DNA of 64,000 nucleotides, from contig NZ_WQNH01000006.1 in NCBI RefSeq assembly GCF_009812055.1, positions 86,564 through 150,563 on the forward strand, written 5' to 3'. Below, one piece after another: positions 8,573 through 19,200 of the stretch (positions are counted from its first letter, which is position 1; each line of letters begins with the position of its first letter). The notes below the pieces were generated by a model. The model saw only the letters and a list, made by a program, of their open reading frames with translations. It was not told where the DNA came from and ran no database searches. The stretch comes from Chelativorans xinjiangensis. Its GTDB lineage: Bacteria; Pseudomonadota; Alphaproteobacteria; Rhizobiales; Rhizobiaceae. The translations under genes were made by a program, and so were the position numbers.

Positions 8573-10029
8573 TGGCTTGCCCTCGTGGAAGGTATAGTCG
8601 GCGCTTCATGCTTCCGGAACGGCACTTCCAGCACCCACGTTCTCCCCACGCCGGAAACCGGCATGTGCATCGCCGCCACCGCACCGGCCAGCAGGTAGAA
8701 CATCAACCCAAGGTCATAAACGGTCCCGGAAACCAGCGCCTCGGCAAGACCGGCGACCAATCCCGCTTTGGCGGCCCTGGCGATCTTATCGTCCACATCT
8801 TGGCCGGCACCGCCCCTCCCCACCCGCGAAAACAGGATGGAGCCGAAGAAGATGAAGAAAATGACCGTGCCCAGCAAGCCGACATTGGACAGAAGCACGA
8901 GAAGATAGCTCGACGCGCGGGCGCTCCCCAGCCCCGCGCCAAGCCCCCACGTATCCAGGAAGGCCTGGTAGGCGACGGCGTTCCACATGAAGCGTTCCCG
9001 CCCGGATTGACTCTCGAGCTTGGAAAACAGGATCTCGTCGAGGAAATCCATAATCCGCTCCACCGCCTCGGGCATGAGGAGGATGGTCGTTAGAATAATG
9101 AGCGGAAGCCCAAACACCGCCCCGGCCAGAAAGACGGGCCGGCCCACGGGCTTCCTGCCGACCGATCCCTGTGCCGACCTTAGGCCGAGGAACAGAACGA
9201 CGGCCGCAAGCGCGACGAGCCCGGTGGTGGACGTCGCCAGGAGCAGCACAACGAGGAGCAGGCCTGCCAGCGTGCCGCTGGTCCAGGAGCGCACCCGGTC
9301 GAGCCAAAGGCTGGCAATGAAGGCGAACAGTACCACCGTGTAGCCGGCAAAGGCCGAAGCTTCGGGAAACGTGCCCGAAATGCGCTTGAAGCCGGCTTTC
9401 TCGGCGCCGGTCAGCAAAGCGTAATTGGCTGTGCGGACATAGTCGAACAGATAGGCGGTCCCCGAATAGTGGGTGACCACGTCGAATAGAGCGAAAGCCA
9501 GGTTCGCCGCCCCCAGCACAAGGACCACGCTGGCAAGATGGGCAAGTGAGCCGACGCGGCGAAGATAGGCGAAGGTGAACGCGAAGCAGACCAGCCCGCC
9601 CAGCGCATAGACAGCCTGTGTTATGTTGTTGGTGGACGGCGCCAACGGAACCATGGAAATGGCGCTGCGTCCCGCCGCTATCCGCTGCACGACCATCGTC
9701 TCCGTCATCCCCTCCAGAAGCCGCGGGAAGAACACCGCGGTGACGAGCGCATAAACGGTCAAAAGCAGAAGCCAGAACCCGGCACGCGGCGCAGCCACGG
9801 CAGCCAACACCGGCCCTTCCCCGAACGCCATGAACAGGCGCAGGGAGTAGAAGACCAGGAACAGGCTCGGCACGAGCACCGAGGCCCCGCCCAACCCCGA
9901 CAGGCTGAAAGCGGCCGCCGCGCCGAAAAGCGTCGACAGGACCATGATGGAGAAAGCCCGGCGGATCGGGGCGAACAGAACGGTCACCCCAAGAACCATC
10001 GTCACAATGCCGAGCAACTCGATATTCAT
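8569..10029 (-). CDS. O-antigen ligase/Wzy-like polysaccharide polymerase
   Basis: I place the start at ATG 10027-10029 (486 residues) because GGGGCGGGGA lies 7-8 bases upstream. The longer frame to 10509 overlaps the divergent glucanase gene and lacks hydrophobic character. The protein has about ten to twelve hydrophobic segments and a large periplasmic loop with SGTFPEASAFAGY and SGRERFMWNAVAYQAFLDTWGLGAGLGSARASS, typical of O-antigen ligase/Wzy polymerases of the inner membrane. It is likely to polymerise lipid-linked repeat units at the periplasmic face. It is translationally coupled to the pyruvyl transferase and divergent from the GH16 gene. Confidence 0.8.
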   Translation of the reverse strand: MNIELLGIVTMVLGVTVLFAPIRRAFSIMVLSTLFGAAAAFSLSGLGGASVLVPSLFLVFYSLRLFMAFGEGPVLAAVAAPRAGFWLLLLTVYALVTAVFFPRLLEGMTETMVVQRIAAGRSAISMVPLAPSTNNITQAVYALGGLVCFAFTFAYLRRVGSLAHLASVVLVLGAANLAFALFDVVTHYSGTAYLFDYVRTANYALLTGAEKAGFKRISGTFPEASAFAGYTVVLFAFIASLWLDRVRSWTSGTLAGLLLVVLLLATSTTGLVALAAVVLFLGLRSAQGSVGRKPVGRPVFLAGAVFGLPLIILTTILLMPEAVERIMDFLDEILFSKLESQSGRERFMWNAVAYQAFLDTWGLGAGLGSARASSYLLVLLSNVGLLGTVIFFIFFGSILFSRVGRGGAGQDVDDKIARAAKAGLVAGLAEALVSGTVYDLGLMFYLLAGAVAAMHMPVSGVGRTWVLEVPFRKHEAPTIPSTRASH

Positions 10030-10189
10030 GCGGCGATCCCCGCCCCTTATCCGGAAGCGGCATAAATTATCACCGTTGCCCCCCGCCGTCGTTCCACCCC
10101 CGGTACCGCTTATGATGTATGGCGCGCACCGTTCGCCCGTCTGGTTAGGGCCTTCGCCCATGAAGTATGCTGAGCCAGGAGGTAGCCAT
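10030..10189. promoter_or_regulatory. Divergent promoter region of polymerase and glucanase genes
   Basis: The 160 bases between the two divergent starts must hold promoters for both directions. I see no confident -10/-35 pair. AGGAGG at 10178-10183 is the ribosome site of the glucanase gene. Confidence 0.4.
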
Positions 10190-11035
10190 ATGAATTCCCC
10201 GGAACAAATCCCCCTCAAGACACGCAACGTCCCGCATGGTGGCGGAGGTAGAGCTTTTCTTGCAGCGGCTACCCTTGCGGCAATGATCTTCGCCGCCTCT
10301 CCAGGTATCGCCGGCTCGGCGGAAGACCGGCTCGATCTGGAGGAGATGAGCGTCTCCTTCGAGGAGGAGTTCGATACCCTCAGCGTCTCCGCCTGGGGAC
10401 CAGGCACGCGTTGGATCGCGCACACGCCCTGGTCCGGAGACTTCGGCGGCGCCCGCTTCGCCGACCCGGAGGAAAACCCCTTCACCGTAGACGACGGCAT
10501 CCTGCGCATCGAGGCGAAGAGGGACGCCGAGGGCGAATGGCGTTCCGGTTTGCTGGCGTCCGTCGATCCGAAGGGAAACGGCTTTGCGCAGCAATATGGC
10601 TACTTCGAAATGCGCGCCCGCCTGCCTATGGGTCCGGGCGTATGGCCCGCCTTCTGGTTGATCGGCAAGGACCGCTCCCGCTTCACCGCAGAAATAGACG
10701 TGATCGAGTTCTACGGCGACAAGCCGGACGGCTACTCATCCGTCGTCCATGTGTGGCATCGCGACGGCCGGCACTATTCGCGCTACTCGCGCAACGAGGT
10801 TTTTGGCGATGCCGACCCCGACGACTTCCATACCTACGGTGTCAAGATCGACCACGACTGGATCCGCTTCTATTTCGACCGCGAGTTCGTGTGGAAGACC
10901 GAGACCCAGGAAGAGCACAGGCAGCCGCTCTACATCCTGGTCAACCTCGCCCTCGTCGATGGACCGACGAAAAACGACACTCCCGATCCATCCTCCATGG
11001 ATGTGGACTACGTCCGCGCCTATCGCGCCGACTGA
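10190..11035 (+). CDS. Secreted glycoside hydrolase family 16 (ExoK-like endo-beta-glucanase)
   Basis: The start at ATG 10190 is fixed by an ideal AGGAGG seven bases upstream; the open frame extends further 5' but covers the divergent gene. The protein has 281 residues with an N-terminal hydrophobic signal (AFLAAATLAAMIFAASPGIAG, cleaved near AGS). The GH16 active site reads EIDVIEF (nucleophile, assisting Asp, acid/base), and the fold ends with the usual MDVDYVRAYR. ExoK and ExsH of Sinorhizobium use this fold to depolymerise succinoglycan in the periplasm or medium. Its place beside the polymerase gene suggests it trims the polysaccharide made here. Confidence 0.9.
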   Translation: MNSPEQIPLKTRNVPHGGGGRAFLAAATLAAMIFAASPGIAGSAEDRLDLEEMSVSFEEEFDTLSVSAWGPGTRWIAHTPWSGDFGGARFADPEENPFTVDDGILRIEAKRDAEGEWRSGLLASVDPKGNGFAQQYGYFEMRARLPMGPGVWPAFWLIGKDRSRFTAEIDVIEFYGDKPDGYSSVVHVWHRDGRHYSRYSRNEVFGDADPDDFHTYGVKIDHDWIRFYFDREFVWKTETQEEHRQPLYILVNLALVDGPTKNDTPDPSSMDVDYVRAYRAD

Positions 11036-11324
11036 GACTTGGGGATCGTTGCCGGCGGGCCGGTATTTTAATGCTTTTGGAACAGTGCCGCCTAGGGTGT
11101 GAAATGCGTCCTCGCCGAATGATCTAAAATGCAAATCCACATACAGCTTCCGGTCAGGAAGCCTTATCCGGATGAATATCTGTTCCTTTTCTCCCACGCG
11201 TGAAATCCTTGCACCAGAGAACGTGAGAAACCATTGATTTTCTTGCGTTCTATCTGAAACGGCAAGGTTTCTCAGAGGCAATCTCCGCGGTCGGCGCAGA
11301 TTATCTTGGAGGTGGGGTGCTGGA
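11036..11324. other. Leader region of the NRPS-PKS operon, no gene seen
   Basis: The 289 bases between the glucanase stop and the first assembly-line gene hold no convincing ORF. The region should contain the operon promoter. The ribosome site GGAGGT at 11308-11313 serves ATG 11325. Confidence 0.45.
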
Positions 11325-13268
11325 ATGAACAGCAATGAAGGGCGGGCGGAATTCTTTAATGGACGCGTAACGGCGGCGCGCCCCGCTTTTCAGGTGCGAA
11401 ACAGCTACGAGCGCCGGCGCAGCATTCATGATCTCGTGAGCGAGCAGGCATCGCTGCGGCCGTACGCAATAGCCGTCCAGTTCGGCAGCACCCGCCACAC
11501 CTACGCCGAGCTCGACCGTCGGTCCTCCGCGCTCGCCGGCGAGCTGATGCGGCTGGGCGTGGCGAAGGGCGACGTCGTCGGCCTCTTTTTGCCACGTGGG
11601 CTCAACACGATAACCGCCAAGCTGGCGATCCTGAAAGCCGGTGCGGCCTACGCTCCCTTCGACCCGTCCTATCCCGCCGAGCACCTCGACTACATGATCG
11701 GCGATTGCGATCCCAAGCTTATCCTGGTCGACACGGAGAGCGCCGGGGCGATCCGCGCGATTGCGACCGCCAGCGCCGTGTTCGACCTCGACCGCCTTCT
11801 GGAAAGCGCAGGAGAAGGCCCGCCTCAAGACCTGCCCGATGTCTCAGGCGGCGACGCTGCCTATGTCATGTACACCTCCGGCTCGACCGGCCGGCCGAAA
11901 GGTGTCGTCATTCCCCACCGCGGCATTGCCCGCCTCGTGCGTGACCAGAACTACATTCGTTTCGAGCCCGACGACGTCGTCCTGCACACTGCAACGATCT
12001 CCTTCGACGCGGCGACCTTCGAGATCTGGGGCGCGCTGCTCAACGGCTGCACACTGCTGGGAATAGGCGACCGCACGCTGTCGCTGCCGCGCATCGCCCA
12101 GGCCATCGACGACAATCGTGTCACCGTCATGCTGCTGACGACGGGCCTTTTCCACTTGCTGGTCGATCATCGCGGTAGCCGGCTTGCCTCTTTGAGGCAT
12201 GTGCTGTTCGGCGGCGAGGTCGCCTCGGCGGGTCACGCCAAGCGGTTCCTGCGAAACAACCCCGACTGCATCCTCACCAATGCCTACGGCCCCACGGAAG
12301 TGACCGTCATGGCGTCGGCCTACACCATATCGCCGGATTTCGAAGGCGATGAGATTCCGATCGGACGCAGCATCGCCCACAGCCGCGTCCACATCCTCGA
12401 CGGCGATCTCCGTGAGCTGCCGCCGGGTTCGGAGGGACAGCTAGCGGTGTCGGGCGACGGCCTGGCGATCGGCTATCTCAACCGGCCCGACCTCACGCGC
12501 GAGCGCTTCGTCACCATCCATACCGCCGAAGGAACCTCCATGCGCTGCTACCTCACCGGCGATCTCGCCATGGTGGACAGCGAAGGGATCCTGCACTTTA
12601 GGGGACGCCTGGACCGGCAGATCAAAATCGACGGGAAGCGTATAGAGCTCGACGAGATCGAGGCTGCGCTGCGCCGGGATGCACGCCTTGCCGATGCCGT
12701 GGCCGTCTGCCATGAGAACAGCGCCGGCACCAAGCGGATTGTCGCCTATCTGCGGCCTCACCCCCCGATGACTGTGAGCGAAGCCGATTTCGCGGCGGCA
12801 ATCCTCTCGACATTAAAGACGGTGCTGCCTTCGCACATGATCCCGAGCCGCGCCGTGGTGCTCGACCGGTTCCCCATGAATCAAGCCGGCAAGATCGACC
12901 GCTCCCAGCTCCCGCCTCCCCCGCCCGAATCGGCCGTGTCAACCGCACCGCCGCCGTCGGCCGGCGAAACCGAAGCGCTGCTGACGAAGCTCTGGGAGCA
13001 GGTGCTCGGCAGGACGGGCGTCGGCATGGACCAGAACTTCTTCGATCTCGGTGGCACCTCCATGCAGCTCATCCGCGTACACGCCGCGCTGGAGGGAGCC
13101 CTCGGACGTTCGATCGACGTCGTGGCGGTCTTCCAGCATCCCAACATCCGCAGCCTGGCACGCCATCTCGACAATGGCGGGCCAGATGCGGCGCCCGCCA
13201 CCTCCGTCCAAGCGCGGGCGGACTTGAGAAAAAGAACGATGTCCCAGTTCCGCCGGAGCGCCTCATGA
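11325..13268 (+). CDS. NRPS loading protein, adenylation-thiolation (A-T) didomain
   Basis: The protein has 647 residues. Residues ~30-530 form an adenylation domain: A3 YTSGSTGRPKG, A4 FDAATFEIWG, A5 NAYGPTEVTV, A7 YLTGDLA, A8 GRLDRQIKIDGKRIE, and A10 NQAGKIDR with the catalytic Lys. Residues ~545-620 form a carrier domain with its Ser in FFDLGGTSMQL. There is no condensation domain, so this is a starter module. Reading the specificity pocket by eye gives D-A-F-L-L-G-A-V-M-K; Asp first indicates an alpha-amino acid, and the pocket is hydrophobic, but I cannot name the substrate. The stop overlaps the next start (ATGA, 13265-13268). The starter thioester would be handed to the ketosynthase of the next protein. 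Confidence 0.93.
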   Translation: MNSNEGRAEFFNGRVTAARPAFQVRNSYERRRSIHDLVSEQASLRPYAIAVQFGSTRHTYAELDRRSSALAGELMRLGVAKGDVVGLFLPRGLNTITAKLAILKAGAAYAPFDPSYPAEHLDYMIGDCDPKLILVDTESAGAIRAIATASAVFDLDRLLESAGEGPPQDLPDVSGGDAAYVMYTSGSTGRPKGVVIPHRGIARLVRDQNYIRFEPDDVVLHTATISFDAATFEIWGALLNGCTLLGIGDRTLSLPRIAQAIDDNRVTVMLLTTGLFHLLVDHRGSRLASLRHVLFGGEVASAGHAKRFLRNNPDCILTNAYGPTEVTVMASAYTISPDFEGDEIPIGRSIAHSRVHILDGDLRELPPGSEGQLAVSGDGLAIGYLNRPDLTRERFVTIHTAEGTSMRCYLTGDLAMVDSEGILHFRGRLDRQIKIDGKRIELDEIEAALRRDARLADAVAVCHENSAGTKRIVAYLRPHPPMTVSEADFAAAILSTLKTVLPSHMIPSRAVVLDRFPMNQAGKIDRSQLPPPPPESAVSTAPPPSAGETEALLTKLWEQVLGRTGVGMDQNFFDLGGTSMQLIRVHAALEGALGRSIDVVAVFQHPNIRSLARHLDNGGPDAAPATSVQARADLRKRTMSQFRRSAS

Positions 13269-16200
13269 ACGAAACATCACCTCAAGCGGAAGCCCTCGCC
13301 GGCGAAGGCATAGGCAGCGTGGCGATCATCGGCATGTCCGGCCGCTTCCCCGGCGCGCCCTCCATCGATGCACTTTGGGAGCTCATCGCGCAGGGCAGAC
13401 ATGCATTCGCGCATTTCCCGCCCGAAGAGATCGAGGACGCCTTCGGCGACGACGTTCGCACTGCCAAGGACTACGTGCCGGCGAGACCCCATCTCGACGA
13501 TGTGGAGCTGTTCGACGCCGAGTTTTTCGGCATGTATCCGCGCGAGGCCGCCCTCCTCGACCCGCAGTTTCGCGTCTTCACGGAGATCTGCTGGGAGGCC
13601 ATCGAAGGCGCTGGCTACGACCCCTATGCCTGTCCTGGACAGGTGGGTGTCTTCGCCGGTTCCGCGCTTGCCACCTATCTCATCAACAATGTGCTGTCTG
13701 ACCGCGAAAAAGCCGAGGCCTTCACCTCGAACTACCAGATCGGCATGTTCTCCGAGCTGATCGGCTCGATCAACGACACGCTCGCCACACGCGTCGCTTA
13801 CAAGCTCAATCTGCGCGGCCCCGCCTTCACCATCCAGTCTGCCTGCTCGACGTCACTCCTGGCGGTCGCGCAGGCCTGCCAGAACCTCCTGACCTATGGC
13901 TGCGACATGGCGCTGGCCGGCGGTGTGTCGATCACCTTCCCGCAGAAGCGCGGCTACATCTATCAGGAAGGCGGCATGGCCTCCCCGGATGGCTTCTGCC
14001 GTCCCTTCGATGCCGATGCGGCCGGCACCGTCTTCGGCAGCGGCGCCGGCGTGGTGCTCCTGAAGCGCCTCGACGACGCGATGCGCGACGGTGACCACAT
14101 CCACGCGGTCATCCTCGGCTACGGCGTCAACAACGACGGATCCGACAAGGTCGGCTACACCGCGCCGAGCGTGGCGGGCCAGGCCGAAGCCATCGCCACG
14201 GCATATGCCAGCGCCGGCATCGCCCCTTCCACCATCGGCTATGTCGAGTGCCACGGCACCGCCACGCCGCTGGGCGACCCGATCGAGTTCGCCGGCCTGA
14301 GGAAGGCGTTCGGCGACGTCTCCACCAGATCGACCTGCGCTCTCGGCTCGGTAAAGGGCAATTTCGGCCATCTGGACGCGGCCGCCGGCGTGGCGGGGCT
14401 CATCAAGGCAGCTTTGGTGCTGCGCAGCGCCAAGATCCCGCCCATGGCGAATTTCTCCACGCCCAATCCGCGCATCGATCTCGACGACAGCCCTTTCTAC
14501 ATTCCGCGGGCGCTCTGTGAGTGGCCGGCAGATGGCCCGCGGCGGCGGGCGGGCGTCAGTTCCTTCGGCGTAGGCGGCACGAATGTGCACCTTGTCCTGG
14601 AAGAGGCGCCGCCCGCTCCTTCACCTGGAGAAGAAGGCGGAAAAGCAAATTACATCATACCTTTGTCGGCGCGAAGTGAAGAATCGCTCGCAGCCATGCG
14701 CCGCAACCTGGCCGAGGCGCTCCGCCGCAATCCAGGCATCTCGCTTCCCGCCGCCGCCTACACGCTTCAAAACGGCCGGCACCATTTTGCCCATCGCACG
14801 GCGGTAATCGCTGCAAACGTGGAAGAAGCCGCCGCCGGCCTGGAGAACGAACGTCCGCTCGCCGGCACAGCGGAGGAAACCCCTCCGCCAGTCATCTTCA
14901 TGTTCCCCGGCCAGGGCGCCCAATATGTCGGCATGGGCGGCGCCCTCTATGACAGCGAGCCCGAATTCGCCCGCTGGATCGATCACGGCGCCGGCCTTCT
15001 GGAAGCGCGGACCGGCATCGACCTGCGCAAATTCATCTGCCACGCGGGCGATCCCACCGACGAGATGTCGGCTGCCCTGCGCGATACGAAGATCGCCCAG
15101 CCGGCGCTCTATCTCATCGAATACGCGACGGCGCGCCTGTGGATGAGCCGCGGGCTCGTGCCTGCCGCGATGATCGGCCACAGCGTCGGCGAGTTCGTCG
15201 CCGCCACACTCGCCAACGTCATGTCCTTCGACGACGGACTGCTTCTGGTGGCCAATCGAGGCCGGCTGATGCAGAAACAGCCGCAAGGCGCGATGGTCTC
15301 CGTCCGCGCCGAGGCCGACACGGTGCGTGCCCACCTCGACGAGGGCGTGGAGATCGCCGCGGTCAACGCGCCCAGGCTCTGCGTCATCTCAGGCACGTTC
15401 GAGGCCGTGGATGCCGCCTGCGCGCGGCTGCAGGAGGCCGACATCGCCTTCAGCCGCCTGCACACCTCGCACGCCTTCCATTCGGCCATGATGGACAAGG
15501 CGGCGGCAGCCCTGCGCAAGGAGACGGGCAGGCTCGCCTACGGCACGGCTACAATTCCCTACGTTTCCTGCACCACCGGCGACTGGCAGACCGATGCTCT
15601 TGGCACCTCGCCCGACTACTGGGCGCAACACTGCCGTGACGCCGTCCGCTTCGCCGACGGCCTTGCCACTGCCTGCCGCGACAGAAGGCCGGTCCTGCTG
15701 GAGGTCGGCCCCGGCCGAACGCTGTCCGTCTTCGCCGCGCAGACCATCAATCGCGGCGATCTGGCGGCGGTCGTCCAGTCACTGCCCGAGCATGACCGGG
15801 CGTCCGCCGCCCCCGCCACCTTCGCCGAGGCACATGCGCGGCTGTGGATTTCCGGCTGCGACCTCGACTGGCCGCAACTGCCGACGTCCGCCCAGCGGCG
15901 CCTTCCCCTGCCGACCTACGCCTTCCAGCGCCAGAAACACTGGATAGAGGCTCCGCGGCCACACCGGCAAGTCTCCATCACGGCAGAGGCCACCGCACCG
16001 CAGGCCAACGCGCCGCAACCGGCACCCGAATACGGAAACGATACCATGAACGCTGTCACGCAAGTTCCCTCCGAAAACAGGATCGAGAGGCTGGAAACGG
16101 CACTGCTTGCCCTTCTGGCTGAGATGTCGGGCGAGGAGCTGGCCGCCGACGCTATCGGCGCGACGTTCCTGGAACTCGGATTCGATTCCCTCTTCATCGG

Positions 16201-19200
16201 CCAGTTCGCGCAAAAGATCGAGAAGCAGTACAAGGTGAAGCTCTCCTTCCGCGAGCTTCTGAGCAGCATCCCGACCGTCAGCGCCCTCGCACGGCATCTC
16301 GACGCCGAGCTCCCGCCCGACGCGCTGCAGCCGGCCACCGCCCCGGCGGCGCAGGCCCCTGTTCCTGCAATCCAGGCGCCGATGGTGCCGACGACAACGC
16401 CCTCCACATCGGCGGTGGGCGGTTTGGACGGGCTGTTCCAGTCGCAGCTTCAGATGATGCAGCAGCTTTTCGCCCAGCAATTGCAGGCGGCCCAGGCGTT
16501 GGGCGCTACCGTACCGTCGCCGTCCCCGACGCCACAGCAGACGAGCCCGCAGTCGACCATCTTCGCCAAGCCTCCCGCAACCGAAGAGGCCAAACCCGCC
16601 GAAGCGGAGACCGGCTCCGGGCGCCCGCGCCTCTATAGGCCCGGCATGCGCATCAGCGAGGGCGAACTGACGCCCCAAAAGCGTGAGTTCATCGCCGAGC
16701 TGGCGGAACGCTACGCCGCGAAAAACGCCAAGTCCAAGGCCTTCACCGATGCCAACCGCCGCCGCCTGGCGGACCCGCGCGCAGCCTCCGGCTTCCGCGC
16801 GGAGTGGAAGGAGATCGTCTTCCCTGTCGTTTCCGACCGCTCCAAGGGCTCGCGCATCTGGGACATCGACGGCAACGAATATATCGACCTCGTCAACGGC
16901 ATGGGCCAGACGGCCTTCGGCCATGCGCCCGACTTTGTCGTCAAGGCGATGATCGACCAGGTGAACAGCGGCTTCGCCATCGGCCCGCAGACGCCGCTTG
17001 CCGGAGAGGTGGCCGAACTCATCGGAGAGATGACCGGTCACGAGCGCGTGACCTTCTGCAACACCGGCTCGGAGGCCGTGATGGCTGCCATGCGGGTCGC
17101 CAGAACCGTCACGGGCCGGGAAAAGGTGGTCGTCTTCGGTAATGATTACCACGGCCAGTTCGACGAAGTTCTGGTGAAGGGCCGCAGCCGCTCGGGCGCG
17201 CCCACAGCACTGCCGATCGCCGCCGGCATCCCGCCGACCTCGCTTTCCAACATGACGGTGCTCACCTACGGCGCGCCCGAAAGCCTCGACTGGATCCGCG
17301 CCAACGCCGAAGACATCGCGGCCGTCATCATCGAGCCCGTGCAAAGCCGCCACCCGGAGCTGCGCCCGGTCGAGTTCGTCCGGGAACTGCGCCGGATCGC
17401 CACCGAAGGCGAATTCGCTCTGGTCTTCGACGAGGTCGTCACCGGCTTCCGCGTCCATCCGGGCGGCATGCAGGCCGTCTGGGGCATCCGAGGCGACATG
17501 GCGACCTACGGCAAGGTGCTGGGCGGCGGCATGCCCATCGGCGTCCTTGCCGGCGACAGCCGCTTCATGGATGCCCTCGACGGCGGCCACTGGGCCTATG
17601 GGGACGATTCCGTTCCCATGGTGGCGCCCACCTTCTTCGCCGGCACCTTCGTGCGCCACCCGGTCACGCTGGCGGCGGCCAAGGCGGTTCTGCAGCACAT
17701 CAAGGGCGAAGGCCAGGCGCTTTACGGCCGGGTCGCCGACCGCACGCAACTGCTCGTGGAAGAGCTGAACGCGGACCTTGCCCGCCGCGGTATCGCCGGC
17801 ACGGTCAACGGCTATGCAAGCTGGTTCGTGACGGACTTCGGCAGCCTCGATCCTCTCGGCGCGCTGTTCTACCCGCACACACGCATGCAGGGCATCCATG
17901 TGCAGGACGGCTATCCCTGCTTCCTCACGACCGTCCATACGGAGGAGGATTTCCAGCGCATATCCGACGTCTTCCGCAATAGCCTCGATGCTCTCCAGGC
18001 TGCCGGCATCCTGGCGCCTTCCGAGGGGAAAACACTGACCGCGGCCTCCATGCCGACGGCTGGAGAGACCGTGACATCGGCCGAGCTCACCGAAGCGCAG
18101 AAGGAAATCTGGCTCGCCGCCCAGGCGGGCGACGAAGCCTCCTGCTCCTTCAATGAATCCTTCAACCTCACCCTTGAAGGCATTCTGAACAAAGAGGCTT
18201 TCCGCCGCGCGCTCGACTTGGTTGCCGAACGCCACGATGCCCTTCACATCCGTTTCTCGCGCGCGGGCGACCGGTTGGAGATCATCCCTGATTTCCGGAT
18301 CGGCATGAAATTCAAAGATTGCGCCGAGGATCCGGATCCCGAGGCCGCGCTTGAAGAGGTCGTCGCAGAGGAGGCCTACACGCCCTTCGACCTTGTGGCC
18401 GGGCCCCTTGCCCGCACGCAGCTCGTGCGCCTTGCCGCCGACCGGCACGTGCTCGTCTTCACCGCACACCACATCGTCTGCGACGGCTGGTCGACCAACG
18501 TCATCGTCGAGGAACTGGCCGCGGCCTATTCCGCGTTCGCGTCGAACCGCGAGCCCAACCTTCCGCCTGCGCTCTCCTTCGCCGCCTATGCGGGCAATCT
18601 CGCCAAGGTGGAGACGAACCCGGCGACGGAGGATTTTTGGCTAAAACAGTTCGAAACGATCCCGGAATTGGCCGAGCTGCCGACCGACCGGCCACGCCCG
18701 GAGCGCCGGACATTCGCGGGCGGCACCTGCACCGCGCATATAGAAAAGGAGGCCTATAAGCGCCTCAAGAAGGCCGGCGCGAAGAACGGCGCCACCATGT
18801 TCTCGACGCTGCTCGCCGCGCTCCAGGTCATGATCGCGCGCCTTTCCGGCAGCACGGACATCGTCATCGCCGTACCGTCGGCGGGTCAAAGCCTGCTGGG
18901 CGACCAGACCCTGGTCGGCCATTGCGTCAACCTCCTGCCGCTGCGCCAGGCGGTCGATGCCGGCGTTTCGTTCGAGAAGCATCTGCGCGCGACGCAGCAA
19001 GGCGTCCTGCAAGCCTTCGAACATCAGGACTACACCTACGGGACAATGGTCCGCAAACTCGGCCTGAAGCGCGACCCGAGCCGCCTGCCGCTCACGGAAA
19101 TCCAGTTCAACCTGGAGCGCACGGCCAGGAACGCAGGATTTGAAGGTCTATCGGCGCAGATCGCGCCGAACCCGAAAGCCTTCTCCAACTTCGACATGTT

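Noticed and set aside
15779..18472. 897-residue open frame on the minus strand
   Set aside because: Antisense of the PKS-NRPS gene, whose domains are unmistakable.
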